A stretch of DNA of 64,000 nucleotides from Bradyrhizobium septentrionale (GTDB lineage Bacteria; Pseudomonadota; Alphaproteobacteria; Rhizobiales; Xanthobacteraceae). A program made the translations under genes and the position numbers. The stretch spans positions 5,474,501 through 5,538,500 of the forward strand of contig NZ_CP088285.1 in the NCBI RefSeq assembly GCF_011516645.4, given 5' to 3'. The notes beneath the pieces were generated by a model. It ran no database searches. It was not told the DNA's origin and saw nothing but the letters and a program-made list of their open reading frames with translations. How positions within the stretch are numbered: the stretch's first letter is position 1; the number at the start of each line of letters is the position of its first letter. Below, one piece after another: positions 8,948-18,535 of this stretch.

Positions 8948-9496
8948 TCTCGCGCCGTGCGATCAATGGTTAAGCCATGCTTAATCAGGCAGCCCACGCA
9001 TACGGCATCTGGAACCGGACAATTCGCCGCAGGCCGCCATGTCTTGTCACTCGAATCCAATAGGCCTATGCAACCGTTGATTGACGAATTGTTGCTAGTA
9101 AGAAACGGTCCCCGGTTGGGAGTGGAATGTGACGAAGTCAGACATATCGACGGTCGGCCCGGCACGCGCTGGTTCCATCTTGCTATCGAAGCACGCTCCC
9201 GACATTTTCAAACGTCCCGCATTTTTTTGTTCGATTGCAGTTCCCGCACCGTGGCTGGAGTGGGAGGGCGGTCGCGAGCGCGGTTTCCGGCACTGATCGC
9301 TGGAACTGCAATCGGGCCGCCCCTTCCCCGCCCGCGACGGGGCACGGTACAACACGCGCAATCGTGAATTCGGACGCACAGGTTCCATCGCTTAAGATCG
9401 CGATGTCGCCATCTCTCGATGGCTGAACAGGTCCGCCCGCGGGTCGAATCGCAACATCGTCCCGATTTCATTCTTCATGAGACGTCTTCGTTCCCT
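8948..9496. other. Noncoding gap with a long-range inverted repeat
   Basis: No frame here looks like a protein. The only clear structure is a 13-bp perfect inverted repeat: CGATTGCAGTTCC at 9232-9244 and its complement at 9302-9314, with 57 bases between. It could be an RNA hairpin or a repeat-element end. The rest reads as 5' region for the serine hydrolase gene. Confidence 0.5.
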
Positions 9497-10627
9497 ATGA
9501 GACCATCGCTCTCCGTCCGGATCGCGGCCGTCCTCTTCGCCGTCGCTGCTGGCGTGCTTGCGACGGCACGCGCGGATTCCGACATGGATGCGCAGGTCAG
9601 GGACATCGTCACTTCAGAGCTTGCGCCGACCGCGACCGCGGAGGATCCGGGCGGTCTCGCCGCGGCGGTCTATGCCGGCGGCCAGGTCGCGTTCTTCAAT
9701 TACGGTTTCGCAGACGCGGCGGCGAGGCGGCCGGTCACCCCGGACACGCTGTTCAACCTCGCCTCGCTGCGCAAGCTGTTCGAGGCGACGCTGGTCGCGC
9801 TCGGCACCGAGCGCGGCGAACTGCGGCTGGACGATCCCGTTGCGAAGTATCTCCCCGAGCTCAACGGCGACTACATCAGCCGCGTCACGGTCGGCGAGCT
9901 CGTCACTCACACGTCTGGCCTGCTGCTGCCGACCGATCACCCGCCATGGCCGAACGAGAGCTTCAGCCGCGATCAGTTCATCGCGATGCTCAACACATGG
10001 ACGCCGCCTGCAGGGGAGCAGCCCGGCAAGCAGCGGATCTACAGCCATGCCGGCTATGTGCTGCTGCAGCTGGTGCTGGAGCAGCGCTATCGCATGCCGA
10101 TCGCGACGTTGATCGAGAGCCGCATCCTCAAGCCGCTCGGCATGACATCGACCTTCGTTCCGGATCGCGGCGAGGACAACCGCGCGTCGATGGCGCCCGC
10201 GATCATGCAGCGCATGGTGCAGGGATACGCCCATAACGGCTCGCCGATCGGCCCGCCGGGCAACCAGCAGAGCTATTACGACTTTCCGGGCACCGGCCAG
10301 ATGTTCTCCTCGGCGCGCGATCTCGGCATCCTGCTGCGCGCCTGTCTCGACAACGCGGTCATCGATCCCGAGCTACGTGCGGCATTGCAGATGACCGAGC
10401 GCGAGAGCTTTCGCGTTGATGCGAAGTTCGGGCAGGCGATGGCGTGGGAGCATGTGCGGCTCGATGACGCCACCGTCATCGACAAGCCCGGCGGGCTGAA
10501 CAATGCCTCCGCCTATGTCGGCCTGGTGCCCGCGCGCAGGCTCGGCATCGTGCTGCTCGCCAATCGCGGCGACTACCCGCACGAGATCGCGCGCTACAAG
10601 ATCCTTCCGGCACTCGCGCGATTGTAA
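9497..10627 (+). CDS. Secreted serine hydrolase, class C beta-lactamase/penicillin-binding-protein fold
   Basis: 376 residues. A signal peptide (about 1-26, ending TARA-DS) supports the ATG at 9497 over an upstream start at 9419. Catalytic SxxK is SLRK (Ser90, Lys93); the second motif is YSH (Tyr-Ser-His in place of the usual YxN) and the third-strand motif is KPGG. The family includes beta-lactamases, D-Ala-D-Ala peptidases and esterases. The YSH change and unrelated neighbours make true beta-lactamase activity uncertain; an esterase or muropeptide-processing role is equally possible. Confidence 0.85.
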   Translation: MRPSLSVRIAAVLFAVAAGVLATARADSDMDAQVRDIVTSELAPTATAEDPGGLAAAVYAGGQVAFFNYGFADAAARRPVTPDTLFNLASLRKLFEATLVALGTERGELRLDDPVAKYLPELNGDYISRVTVGELVTHTSGLLLPTDHPPWPNESFSRDQFIAMLNTWTPPAGEQPGKQRIYSHAGYVLLQLVLEQRYRMPIATLIESRILKPLGMTSTFVPDRGEDNRASMAPAIMQRMVQGYAHNGSPIGPPGNQQSYYDFPGTGQMFSSARDLGILLRACLDNAVIDPELRAALQMTERESFRVDAKFGQAMAWEHVRLDDATVIDKPGGLNNASAYVGLVPARRLGIVLLANRGDYPHEIARYKILPALARL

Positions 10628-10758
10628 TCGCGTTGCGTAGTAATCCGATGACACGGCTCGCGCGGCCGCGGCAGAGGATGCATGCGAAATTGTGATGGCG
10701 CGGCATCCTGATCGGTTGTATAAGCCAGTAGCTTCTTCTCCCATTTGAAGAGGCTGAT

Positions 10759-11091
10759 ATGACCGACCTGCATCCTGATCTGCACACACATCCTGATCTG
10801 CATAGTTGGCTTTCGCAGCAGCCGCACGGCCTGCGAACCTTCAGGACCTTCCAGCAAAAACTCGAAACCTTGAGCAAGGACGACCCGGAGCAACGCGGCG
10901 TTTGCCGGCTGCTGAGCGGTCTCGTCGGCAATTACGTCGAAACCTTCGACGAGGAACCGCTGCCGGTTGATGTCGCCGACCGCGCCTATGGCCGGCTGCT
11001 CGATCTCGTCGCAAGCCTCGATCTCAAGGGAAATTCCGACCGGCGGCTGGCCGACATTAACCGCATCGCGGCTTGCGATCTGCTGAACTGA
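10759..11091 (+). CDS. Conserved hypothetical protein, small soluble helical protein
   Basis: 110 residues, no signal peptide or membrane segment. The N-terminus is His-rich with a repeated HPDLH phrase (residues about 5-15), then amphipathic helices with many Leu/Arg/Asp. ATG at 10759 follows a weak purine-rich site. No family recognised. It stands alone between the serine hydrolase and the convergent glgA gene and ends just before a dispersed repeat. Confidence 0.6.
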   Translation: MTDLHPDLHTHPDLHSWLSQQPHGLRTFRTFQQKLETLSKDDPEQRGVCRLLSGLVGNYVETFDEEPLPVDVADRAYGRLLDLVASLDLKGNSDRRLADINRIAACDLLN

Positions 11092-11105
11092 TCGCGCCTT
11101 GTCTT

Positions 11106-11178
11106 GAGCATGATCTCCGCGCAAACGCTCCGCGTTTGTCGCGAGGAAAACCGCTTCACACTTTTCCGGATCATGCTC
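11106..11178. repeat. Dispersed palindromic repeat, GAGCATGAT family, copy 1
   Basis: A 73-bp imperfect palindrome with ends GAGCATGAT and ATCATGCTC and an inner hairpin (GCAAACGC... GCGTTTG). A closely similar copy occurs at 26925-26994. It lies between convergent genes and touches the glgA stop codon, so it may form the 3' end of transcripts from both sides. Confidence 0.75.
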
Positions 11179-12632
11179 TATGGCCGCGCCCCGGCGAGCT
11201 CGCGATAGAGCGCAGCATAGCGGCCGGCGCGGTTGTGCCAGGAGACGTCGGTGGCCGTGCCGGCCTGCTGCAGCCGGCGCCAGGTCACCTTGTCGTTGAA
11301 CAAGAGGTTTGCCTTGCGCAAGCCGCGCGCGAGCGCATCCGAGGTCACGGGGGCGAACTTGACGCCGGTCGCCGCTTCGCCGGTGACCGCGGCTTCGTCG
11401 AAGTCGAGCACGGTGTCGGCAAGGCCGCCGACATTAGCAACGATCGGGACCGCGCCGTAGCGCAGCGCACACAACTGGGTAAGGCCGCACGGCTCGAAGC
11501 GCGACGGCACCGCGAGCGCATCGGCGCCGGCCTGGATCAGATGCGCCAGCGTCTCGTCATAGCCGATCACGACCCCGATCCGCCCGGGATTTTCCTGCGC
11601 CAGCGCGGCGTAGCGATCCTGCAGATCGCGATCGCCGCTGCCGAGCAGCGCGAGCTGGATGCCTTCACCGAGCAGCGTCGGGATGTTCTCGAGCAGCAGG
11701 TCGAGACCTTTTTGCCAGGACAGCCGGCTGATGACGCCGAGCAGCATCGCATCCGGCGCCGGGTCGAGCCCGAAGCGCTGCTGCAGCGCCGCCTTGTTGG
11801 CCGCGCGCGCCGTCGGCTGCCCGGCGCAGTAACGCGCAACAATGTTCGGATCGGTGGCCGGATTCCACACCGTGATGTCGATGCCGTTGAGGATGCCGCT
11901 CAGCACGTCGGCGCGTTCGCGCAACAGGCCGCCGAGCCCCATGCCGCCTTCGTCGCTTTGGATCTCCTGCGCATAGGTCGGCGACACCGTGGTGATGCGG
12001 TCGGCGAATTGCAGGCCGGCCTTCAATAGACTGATGGTGCCGTAATATTCGACGCCGTCCAGCGCGTAGGCCTCGCCCGGCAGGCCGAACGTCGTCAGCA
12101 TGTCCGGCGAGAACTGTCCCTGATAGGCGAGGTTGTGCACGGTCATTACCGTGCCCGGCCGCGGTCGTCGGCCGTAATGCAGATAGGCCGGCGCGAGGCC
12201 CGCCTGCCAGTCATGCGCATGCACGATGTCGGGCACGAAGCTCTCGATCGCGCCCTGGCCGATCTCGGCCGCCATCCGCGACAGCGCCGCAAAGCGGATG
12301 CCGTTGTCGGGCCAGTCGCGTCCATCCGGACCGACATAGGGATTTCCGGGGCGAGCATAGAGATGCGGTGCGTCGAGCGCAAGGAGATCGAGGCCGTCAT
12401 GCGTGCCACCGAGCACGCGGACCGGGCCGCCATAAAATTCCGGCCAGTGCAGCAGCGTCTCCGCCGAGGCCAGCGCCTTGAGCACATCGGGATAGCCGGG
12501 CACCAGCGTCCGCGTCGCGACGCCGTGCTCGTTGAGCGCCGCCGGCAGCGCGCCGACCACGTCGGCGAGGCCGCCGGTCTTGACGATCGGGTAGATTTCG
12601 GAGGCGACCGCGAGGACGCGGATGGGCGTCAT
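11178..12632 (-). CDS. glgA: Glycogen (starch) synthase, ADP-glucose type
   Basis: GT5 glucosyltransferase that extends alpha-1,4-glucan from ADP-glucose; 484 residues, the normal size. N-terminal ADP-glucose-binding [13 protein letters not shown] (residues about 18-30), HDWQAGL near 160, and the C-terminal catalytic region [16 protein letters not shown] with the following GGLADTV. The ATG overlaps the glgC stop (ATGA), forming a two-gene glgC-glgA unit. Uses the ADP-glucose made by GlgC. The dispersed repeat at its stop codon may serve as terminator. Confidence 0.96.
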   Translation of the reverse strand: MTPIRVLAVASEIYPIVKTGGLADVVGALPAALNEHGVATRTLVPGYPDVLKALASAETLLHWPEFYGGPVRVLGGTHDGLDLLALDAPHLYARPGNPYVGPDGRDWPDNGIRFAALSRMAAEIGQGAIESFVPDIVHAHDWQAGLAPAYLHYGRRPRPGTVMTVHNLAYQGQFSPDMLTTFGLPGEAYALDGVEYYGTISLLKAGLQFADRITTVSPTYAQEIQSDEGGMGLGGLLRERADVLSGILNGIDITVWNPATDPNIVARYCAGQPTARAANKAALQQRFGLDPAPDAMLLGVISRLSWQKGLDLLLENIPTLLGEGIQLALLGSGDRDLQDRYAALAQENPGRIGVVIGYDETLAHLIQAGADALAVPSRFEPCGLTQLCALRYGAVPIVANVGGLADTVLDFDEAAVTGEAATGVKFAPVTSDALARGLRKANLLFNDKVTWRRLQQAGTATDVSWHNRAGRYAALYRELAGARP

Positions 12633-13891
12633 GTCCCGAGCCTGTCGATCATCGACTGGGTGATCAAGGTAACGCCCTGCTCGGTGGTGCGGAAGCGCTT
12701 GCCGTCGAACTCGGGATCCTCGCCGACCACAAGCCCCTCCGGAATCCGCACCCCGCGATCGATCACCACGTTCTTCAGCTGTGCGCCGCGGCCGACATTC
12801 ACGTAAGGCATGATCACGGCGTTCTCGATATTGGCGTAGGAATTGACGTGCACGCCGGTGAACAGCAGCGAGCGGCGCAGCGCCGCGCCGGAGATGATGC
12901 AGGCGCCCGAGACCAGCGAGGTCACCGCCTGGCCGCGCCGTCCGTCCTCGTCATGCACGAACTTGGCGGGCGGGGTGATCTCGGCATAGGTCCAGATCGG
13001 CCATGCGCGATCGTAGAGGTCGAGCTCCGGCACCACGTCGGTGAGATCGATGTTGGCGGCCCAATAGGCGTCGACGGTGCCGGCATCCCGCCAATAGGCG
13101 CGAGGATCGTCGCCGGAGCGGACGCAGGAATCGTTGTACTGATGCGCGATCGCGCGGCCGTGTTTCACAATGTAGGGGATGATGTCCTTGCCGAAATCGT
13201 GCGACGAGTTCGGGTCGGCGGCATCGCGGCGCAATTCGTCGAACAGGAATTCCGAATTGAACACATAGATGCCCATGCTGGCGAGCGACTTGTCGGGTTT
13301 GCCCGGCATCGGCGGCGGATCGGCCGGCTTCTCCAGGAAGGACTGGATCAGGCCGTTCTCGTCGATGTGCATGATACCGAAGCCGCTGGATTCCGCCCGC
13401 GGCATTTCCAGGCAGCCGACGGTGACGTCGGCGCCGCTCTCGACATGCTGCTTCAGCATGATCTCATAATCCATCTTGTAGACGTGGTCGCCGGCCAGCA
13501 CCAGGATGTACTTGGTGCCGTGCGCCTCGATGATGTCGATGTTCTGATACACCGCATCCGCTGTGCCGACATACCACATCGTCTCCGAGACGCGCTGGCT
13601 TGCGGGCAGGATATCAAAGCTCTCGTTTCGTTCCGGGCGGAAGAAGTTCCAGCCGCCTTGCAGATGCCGGATCAGGCTGTGCGCTTTGTACTGGGTCGCC
13701 ACCGCGATGCGGCGGATGCCGGAATTCACCGCATTGGAAAGCGCGAAATCGATGATGCGGGACTTGCCGCCGAAATACACCGCCGGCTTGGCACGGCGGT
13801 CGGTGAGCTCCAGCAATCTGCTGCCGCGTCCGCCGGCCAGCACGAAGGCGAGGGCGTGACGCGACAATGGTTCATTTCCGACTGATCTCAT
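12629..13891 (-). CDS. glgC: Glucose-1-phosphate adenylyltransferase (ADP-glucose pyrophosphorylase)
   Basis: Makes ADP-glucose from ATP and glucose-1-phosphate, the committed step of glycogen synthesis; 420 residues. The N-terminal pyrophosphorylase signature [21 protein letters not shown] carries the catalytic/regulatory Arg and Lys, [12 protein letters not shown] holds the catalytic Asp, and the C-terminal part forms the left-handed helix domain. ATG at 13891 is chosen over 13897 because GGGAGG lies 6 bases before it and abuts the earlier codon. First gene of the glgC-glgA unit; allosteric control is expected from the family. Confidence 0.96.
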   Translation of the reverse strand: MRSVGNEPLSRHALAFVLAGGRGSRLLELTDRRAKPAVYFGGKSRIIDFALSNAVNSGIRRIAVATQYKAHSLIRHLQGGWNFFRPERNESFDILPASQRVSETMWYVGTADAVYQNIDIIEAHGTKYILVLAGDHVYKMDYEIMLKQHVESGADVTVGCLEMPRAESSGFGIMHIDENGLIQSFLEKPADPPPMPGKPDKSLASMGIYVFNSEFLFDELRRDAADPNSSHDFGKDIIPYIVKHGRAIAHQYNDSCVRSGDDPRAYWRDAGTVDAYWAANIDLTDVVPELDLYDRAWPIWTYAEITPPAKFVHDEDGRRGQAVTSLVSGACIISGAALRRSLLFTGVHVNSYANIENAVIMPYVNVGRGAQLKNVVIDRGVRIPEGLVVGEDPEFDGKRFRTTEQGVTLITQSMIDRLGT

Positions 13892-14186
13892 GGACATCCT
13901 CCCAGAACTTCAGGCCGCCAAGTCTTCAGGCTGTCAAGGCCTGAGACTGTCAAGGCTTCAGGCGCGGCCCCGCTGCCTTCTCTTGTCCGGAAGGCCTGAT
14001 CGGGCGCCAACGGGGCCGATGGGGAACGTAGCAAGGCGCCCCGGTTGAGCAAAGCGGGATGGCGGGTTTTCGTTCCGTGGATTTCGGCTCCCGGGCAGCG
14101 GGGTTGCGACTTGGTTAAGCCTATTGACGACGCGCAAATTCGGCCTAGAGCAGGCCTGCCGATTTCCCTGCCCAGGCCAGCATTCC

Positions 14187-15419
14187 ATGACCCTTGCTTC
14201 CGTCACGCCCCAGACCATCCGTACAATGCTGCTGCTCCGCCAAGAGATTGCGCTGCTCGACGTCAGACATGAGGCGCAATTCGCCACCGGCCATCCGCTG
14301 TTCGCCGCCAACATGGCGGCCGGCCGGATCGCGCTCGAAGCCGAGCTACGATTGCCGCGCAAGGACGTGCCTGTTGTTCTCTACGATAACGGCGACGGGC
14401 TGGTCGCTGCCGCGGCCGACCAGTTGCGGGCGTTGGGCTACAGCAACGTCGCTACGCTCGCGGGTGGCCTCGAGGCCTGGAAGGCGGCCGGCTACGAGGT
14501 GTTCGAGGACGTCAATTCCTACGCCAAGGCGTTCGGCGAGCTGGTCGAGTCGCGCAGGCATACGCCGTCGCTGAGCGCCGACGAGGTCGCCGCGCTGATA
14601 TCTGACAAGGCCAACATCGCGATCCTCGACGTCCGCCGCTTCGACGAATATGCCACCATGAACATCCCGGGCTCGGTCAGCGTGCCCGGTGCGGAGCTCG
14701 TGCTGCGCGTCGGCGGCGCGGCGCCCGATCCCGACACCACCATCATCGTCAACTGCGCCGGCCGCACCCGTTCGATCATCGGGACGCAGTCGCTGATCAA
14801 TGCCGGGCTGCCCAATAAGGTGCGGGCGCTGCGCAACGGCACGATCGGCTGGACGCTCGCCAGGCACGATCTCGAGCACGGCGCCGACACGCGCGGCGGT
14901 ATCGGGCCGTTCGAGGGTGCCGCCGACAACGCGCGTGACGTTGCCTACCGCGCCGGTGTCCGCCACATCGGCACGCATGAACTCGCCGCGCTGGAGAAGG
15001 ACGCGCAGCGCACGCTCTATCGCTTCGACGTGCGCGACGCCGAGGAATACGCGGCGGGTCACCTAGCCGGCTTCCGCCATTATGCCGGCGGCCAGCTGGT
15101 GCAGGAGATCGACATGGCCGCCCCGGTGCGCGGCGCGCGCATCGTGCTGAGCGACGACAGAAGCATCCGCGCCGACATGACGGCGTCCTGGCTCGCGCAG
15201 ATGGGCTGGGAGGTCTATGTGCTCGAGGGCGGCTATGACGGCCCGCTGGAAAAGGGACCGCCGCGCGTTGTGCCACGGCCCGATCCGGCGCACCGCTACC
15301 GCCGCCCCTACGAAGGCACCGACGTCGCGGAAAAGGCGATGCAGGCCTATCTCGATTGGGAGTACGGCCTGGTCGAGCAGCTGCGCCGCGACGGCACGCA
15401 CGGGTTTTATGTGATCTAG
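14187..15419 (+). CDS. Multi-domain rhodanese-like protein
   Basis: 410 residues in tandem rhodanese folds: about 12-115, 127-225 and 265-370. Only the second has a candidate catalytic Cys loop (VNCAGRTRS); in the first the loop reads VLYDNGDG and in the third VLSDDRS, so both lack Cys. This points to one sulfurtransferase centre with structural or binding copies. ATG at 14187 removes 21 non-homologous residues from the longest frame, but it has no strong Shine-Dalgarno. Cytoplasmic; donor and acceptor unknown. Convergent with the beta-propeller gene, separated by a palindromic repeat. Confidence 0.8.
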   Translation: MTLASVTPQTIRTMLLLRQEIALLDVRHEAQFATGHPLFAANMAAGRIALEAELRLPRKDVPVVLYDNGDGLVAAAADQLRALGYSNVATLAGGLEAWKAAGYEVFEDVNSYAKAFGELVESRRHTPSLSADEVAALISDKANIAILDVRRFDEYATMNIPGSVSVPGAELVLRVGGAAPDPDTTIIVNCAGRTRSIIGTQSLINAGLPNKVRALRNGTIGWTLARHDLEHGADTRGGIGPFEGAADNARDVAYRAGVRHIGTHELAALEKDAQRTLYRFDVRDAEEYAAGHLAGFRHYAGGQLVQEIDMAAPVRGARIVLSDDRSIRADMTASWLAQMGWEVYVLEGGYDGPLEKGPPRVVPRPDPAHRYRRPYEGTDVAEKAMQAYLDWEYGLVEQLRRDGTHGFYVI

Positions 15420-15453
15420 TAAACGGGAGCGGTCTTGCGCCGCAGCCCATCCC

Positions 15454-15541
15454 CGTCATTGCGAGCGAAGCGAAGCAATCCATTGTCACCGCATATGCGG
15501 CACGATGGATTGCTTCGTCGCTATTGCTCCTCGCAATGACG
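15454..15541. repeat. Dispersed palindromic repeat, CGTCATTGCGAG family, copy 1
   Basis: An 88-bp palindrome with ends CGTCATTGCGAG and CTCGCAATGACG and inner arms AAGCAATCCAT and ATGGATTGCTT. It lies between convergent stop codons (15419 and 15554). A second, longer copy is at 16975-17097. Likely a small mobile or REP-type sequence that can also act as a bidirectional terminator. Confidence 0.8.
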
Positions 15542-15553
15542 AGGCTGCAGGTG

Positions 15554-16558
15554 CTACTTCGGCAGCGCGACCGGCGTCAGCTTGAACGGGCCGGGGTCCT
15601 TCCCCTTGTTGTCGCCGATGATGTAGGACAGCTTGCCCTCGGCGATCCAGCCAGTGCCGCCGATCGCGGTCACCGAGACCGGCTCGGCGAGCCCGTCCTT
15701 GATAGTGTCGATCGTGGCCTCGCTGCCGTTGACCGTGACCTTGTCGAGCTTGCCGTTGCCTTCGATCAGCAGCAGGCCGCCACCATGGGCACGCAGCGCG
15801 TCGGCATGGTCGAGCGGCCGCGACGGCTTCAGTTCGGTGACTGCGCCCGCCTTGCCGTCCTTCATCTCGATCTTGAACAGCTTTGCCGGAATGAAGGTCG
15901 TGACATAGAGGTTGCCGTCGGCGCCGATCGCGATGCCGTCGAGCCCGACGCCGTCCTTGGCCGGCGCGAGCTGCGGGTCGGTGGCGAAGGTCGCGAGCGC
16001 CGTGCCGCCCGGCTTCAGGCTGTAGACGATCGGCGTGAAGGAATCGCTGACATAGGCGGTGCCGTCGGCGCCGACCACGATGTCGTTGCAAAGCGATTTC
16101 GGATCGCTCAGGGCAAAGCTGCCCTTCGGCGCACCGCTCTTGAGGTCGAAGGTCTTCAGCCAGGCGCCCTTGGTCTCGCTGGGACCTGCGACGCCGAAGC
16201 CAGAGATGTCGTTGGAGCAGACATAGAGCGTGCCGCTCTTCTCGTCGGCGAGCACGCCGAGCGTCGAGCGGCTGTCGCCGGCACCCGGCTTGACCAGCTG
16301 CTCGGCCTTGCCGCCCGCAATCTTCGTCACGCCGCCCTGATTGAAGCTGCCGACATAAAGCGTACCGTCGGAGGTCGAGGTCACGCTCTCCGGGAAACTC
16401 TTGTCGGGCACGCCGACCGGAGCCGTTTCGGCGCGGGCTGCGCCGGCCGTGCCGAGCGCGAGGATGATGGCCGTCGCGCTGAGCAGCGATGCGCGGCGGA
16501 TCTTGAGCGAGTTTCCCTTCGCGCGCGGGCATGCCGCGTCGCCATTGTTCTTTATCAT
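15554..16558 (-). CDS. Secreted beta-propeller protein (SMP-30/NHL-like)
   Basis: 334 residues with an N-terminal signal peptide (basic stretch followed by a hydrophobic core and AGAARA-ET near residue 43), so probably periplasmic. Repeated blades are visible as DGTLYVGSF, SGTLYVCSND, DGTAYVSDS and DGNLYVTTF, the pattern of SMP-30/gluconolactonase or NHL propellers. No set of catalytic metal ligands can be assigned with confidence. The gene is monocistronic and convergent with the rhodanese gene. Function unknown. Confidence 0.7.
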   Translation of the reverse strand: MIKNNGDAACPRAKGNSLKIRRASLLSATAIILALGTAGAARAETAPVGVPDKSFPESVTSTSDGTLYVGSFNQGGVTKIAGGKAEQLVKPGAGDSRSTLGVLADEKSGTLYVCSNDISGFGVAGPSETKGAWLKTFDLKSGAPKGSFALSDPKSLCNDIVVGADGTAYVSDSFTPIVYSLKPGGTALATFATDPQLAPAKDGVGLDGIAIGADGNLYVTTFIPAKLFKIEMKDGKAGAVTELKPSRPLDHADALRAHGGGLLLIEGNGKLDKVTVNGSEATIDTIKDGLAEPVSVTAIGGTGWIAEGKLSYIIGDNKGKDPGPFKLTPVALPK

Positions 16559-16734
16559 GATCGCGTTTCCTCAATGAGCCTGGTTGACCAGGCAGGCGTT
16601 TTTTGGCGATCGTCTCCGGTCGATGCTTATTGGTTGCAGGGTTCCCGACCGGATTTGTTCACCCGCCTGCCTTGTCGCCTTCGATGTATACGATAGTATA
16701 TAGCGCAAGGGAAGCTGCGGAGAGGGAAGCCGCG

Positions 16735-16956
16735 ATGACGGGAGGGCGCGTCATGGAACGAGAGTTCGCGGCGCAGCACCGGTGCTTGTGTTGCGACGGC
16801 GTCATCGACGGTCTCCCCGACGATGCGGTGATCGGATTCGATGCACGGATCGGCCTGTTCACCGATGAGTGTGCGTTCGTCTGCGACGAATGCACCACGA
16901 GCCTGATCGCGGCCGCAGCACGGCGCAGGCAGGAGGCGGTTCGGCGGAAGTCGTAA
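16735..16956 (+). CDS. Small cysteine-rich putative zinc-binding protein
   Basis: 73 residues from ATG at 16735, which has GAGAGGG at good spacing; the frame is open further upstream (ATG at 16684) but that start lacks such a site. Two Cys pairs, CLCC near residue 18 and CDEC near residue 51, suggest a single zinc ribbon, followed by a basic Arg-rich tail. No family recognised. Ends just before a dispersed palindromic repeat. Confidence 0.55.
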   Translation: MTGGRVMEREFAAQHRCLCCDGVIDGLPDDAVIGFDARIGLFTDECAFVCDECTTSLIAAAARRRQEAVRRKS

Positions 16957-16974
16957 GGCGAGAGGCTCCCATCC

Positions 16975-17097
16975 CGTCATTGCGCGCCACCGGGTCGCGC
17001 GAGCGCGCGCCCGATGACAGGCTCCACGAAGCAATCCATCTCTCCGCGAGCGCGTGGATAGTTGGATTGCTTCGTCGTTTCACTCCTCGCAATGACG
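16975..17097. repeat. Dispersed palindromic repeat, CGTCATTGCG family, copy 2
   Basis: A 123-bp palindromic element with the same termini as the copy at 15454 (CGTCATTGCG and CGCAATGACG) and the same inner GAAGCAATCCAT/TGGATTGCTTCGTCG arms, but with a longer GC-rich middle. Again between convergent genes (16956 and 17114). Confidence 0.8.
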
Positions 17098-17113
17098 GAG
17101 CAACAATGGGAAC

Positions 17114-18370
17114 TCAGTCGGCGGCGAACGCGTCGTAGACCAGCTTCCGGAACGCCGGCGTGATGCGCTGGCGTTCGTTCTGGGTCTGCTCGAGCATGAT
17201 GTAGATCATGTCGAGTTTTGGATCGACGCCGAAATAGGTGCCGCTGCCGCTGTCCCATTTCAATTCGCCGATCGAGCCCGGCGGCGGCGGCTTGGCGATG
17301 CCGGGATCGGTGCGCACGGCGATGCCGTAGCCATAGCCGAAGCCGTCGCCGGGAAAATACCAGTAGTCGCGGCCGACGCCGGAGCCCGGCCCGATATGGT
17401 CCGTCGTCATGGTCTTGAAGGCGGCGGGGCTGAGATAGCGCTTGCCGTCGAGCTCGCCGCCGTTGAGCAGCATTTGCGCGAAACGCGCATAGTCGAGAAT
17501 GGTCGACACCAGCCCGCCGCCGCCGGATTGCCACTCCGGGTGCGCGCGCCGATCGCGCTCGCCGTCGATCAGGATGGTGTCCGTCGGCAGCGGCTCGGCC
17601 AGCCGCGTCCGTTCGGTTTCCGCATCGAGCACGTATCTGGTGTCGTTCATCTTCATTGGATCGAAGATGCGCTCCTTCTCGAATTGGTAGAGCGTCTTGC
17701 CCGAAACGATCTCGATGACGCGGCCGAGCACGTCGGTGGAATGGCCATAGCGCCACAGCGTGCCCGGCTGCCGCGACAGCGGCAGCTTGGCCAGCCGCGC
17801 GGCGAATTCCTTGTTGTCGAATGTTCCGTCGAACAGATGTCCTTCGTGGTAGATTTTCTGGATCCAGTCGGCGCCGATATATTCGTAGGTGATGCCCGAG
17901 GTGTGCCGCATCAAGTCCTCGATGGTGACCGGGCGGATCGGCGGCACCAGTTCCACCTTGGCCGGATCGTTTCCGCCATCCGGTTCGATGGCGACCTTCA
18001 CGTCGGCGAACGCCGGGATGTATGTCGACAACGGGTCCTGCGGCGACAATTTGCCTTCGTCGACCAGCATCATCGCGGCGGTGTTGGTGATCGGCTTGGT
18101 CATCGAATGCAGTGCGAACATCGTATCCGGCCGCATCGGCGATTTGGTCGTGACGTCGCGATAGCCGAAGGTTTTCAGATAGACCTGCTTGCCGTGCTGC
18201 TGGATCAGGATGACCGCGCCGGGAATTTTTCCGGTCGCAACCTCGTTGTTGAAGAACGCGGTGATGCGTTCGAGTCTCTCCGGCGACGGGGCAGGGGCAT
18301 CGGCGGCGCGCGCTGCGCCTGATGTGACAAGTGCAAGACACCCGATTGCAAGACACAAGCTTGCGGTCAT
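17114..18370 (-). CDS. Secreted serine hydrolase, class C beta-lactamase/esterase family
   Basis: 418 residues. ATG at 18370 gives a clean signal peptide (about 1-23, GAARA-AD); the longer frame from 18499 would bury it. Catalytic SxxK is SMTK (Ser89, Lys92) in the phrase ALHSMTKPIT; the second motif is YGH, as in the esterase-like branch of the family; C-terminal GYGYGIAVRTD follows. Probably periplasmic. Unrelated in sequence detail to the serine hydrolase at 9.5 kb. The YGH motif argues for an esterase rather than a beta-lactamase. Confidence 0.85.
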   Translation of the reverse strand: MTASLCLAIGCLALVTSGAARAADAPAPSPERLERITAFFNNEVATGKIPGAVILIQQHGKQVYLKTFGYRDVTTKSPMRPDTMFALHSMTKPITNTAAMMLVDEGKLSPQDPLSTYIPAFADVKVAIEPDGGNDPAKVELVPPIRPVTIEDLMRHTSGITYEYIGADWIQKIYHEGHLFDGTFDNKEFAARLAKLPLSRQPGTLWRYGHSTDVLGRVIEIVSGKTLYQFEKERIFDPMKMNDTRYVLDAETERTRLAEPLPTDTILIDGERDRRAHPEWQSGGGGLVSTILDYARFAQMLLNGGELDGKRYLSPAAFKTMTTDHIGPGSGVGRDYWYFPGDGFGYGYGIAVRTDPGIAKPPPPGSIGELKWDSGSGTYFGVDPKLDMIYIMLEQTQNERQRITPAFRKLVYDAFAAD

Positions 18371-18535
18371 CGCCTCACGAAAGGTCCGCACAGCAATGTG
18401 GACTGCCCGATCATACCCACACGACATTGAAAGCCCGCCCCTGCCTGATGCCTGGAACGCCCGCGTTTTGGCACGAGCGCTCCCGCGCATCATAATCATT
18501 TTCGGGCGAGTTTATTCCCTGACGATGATCGAAAT

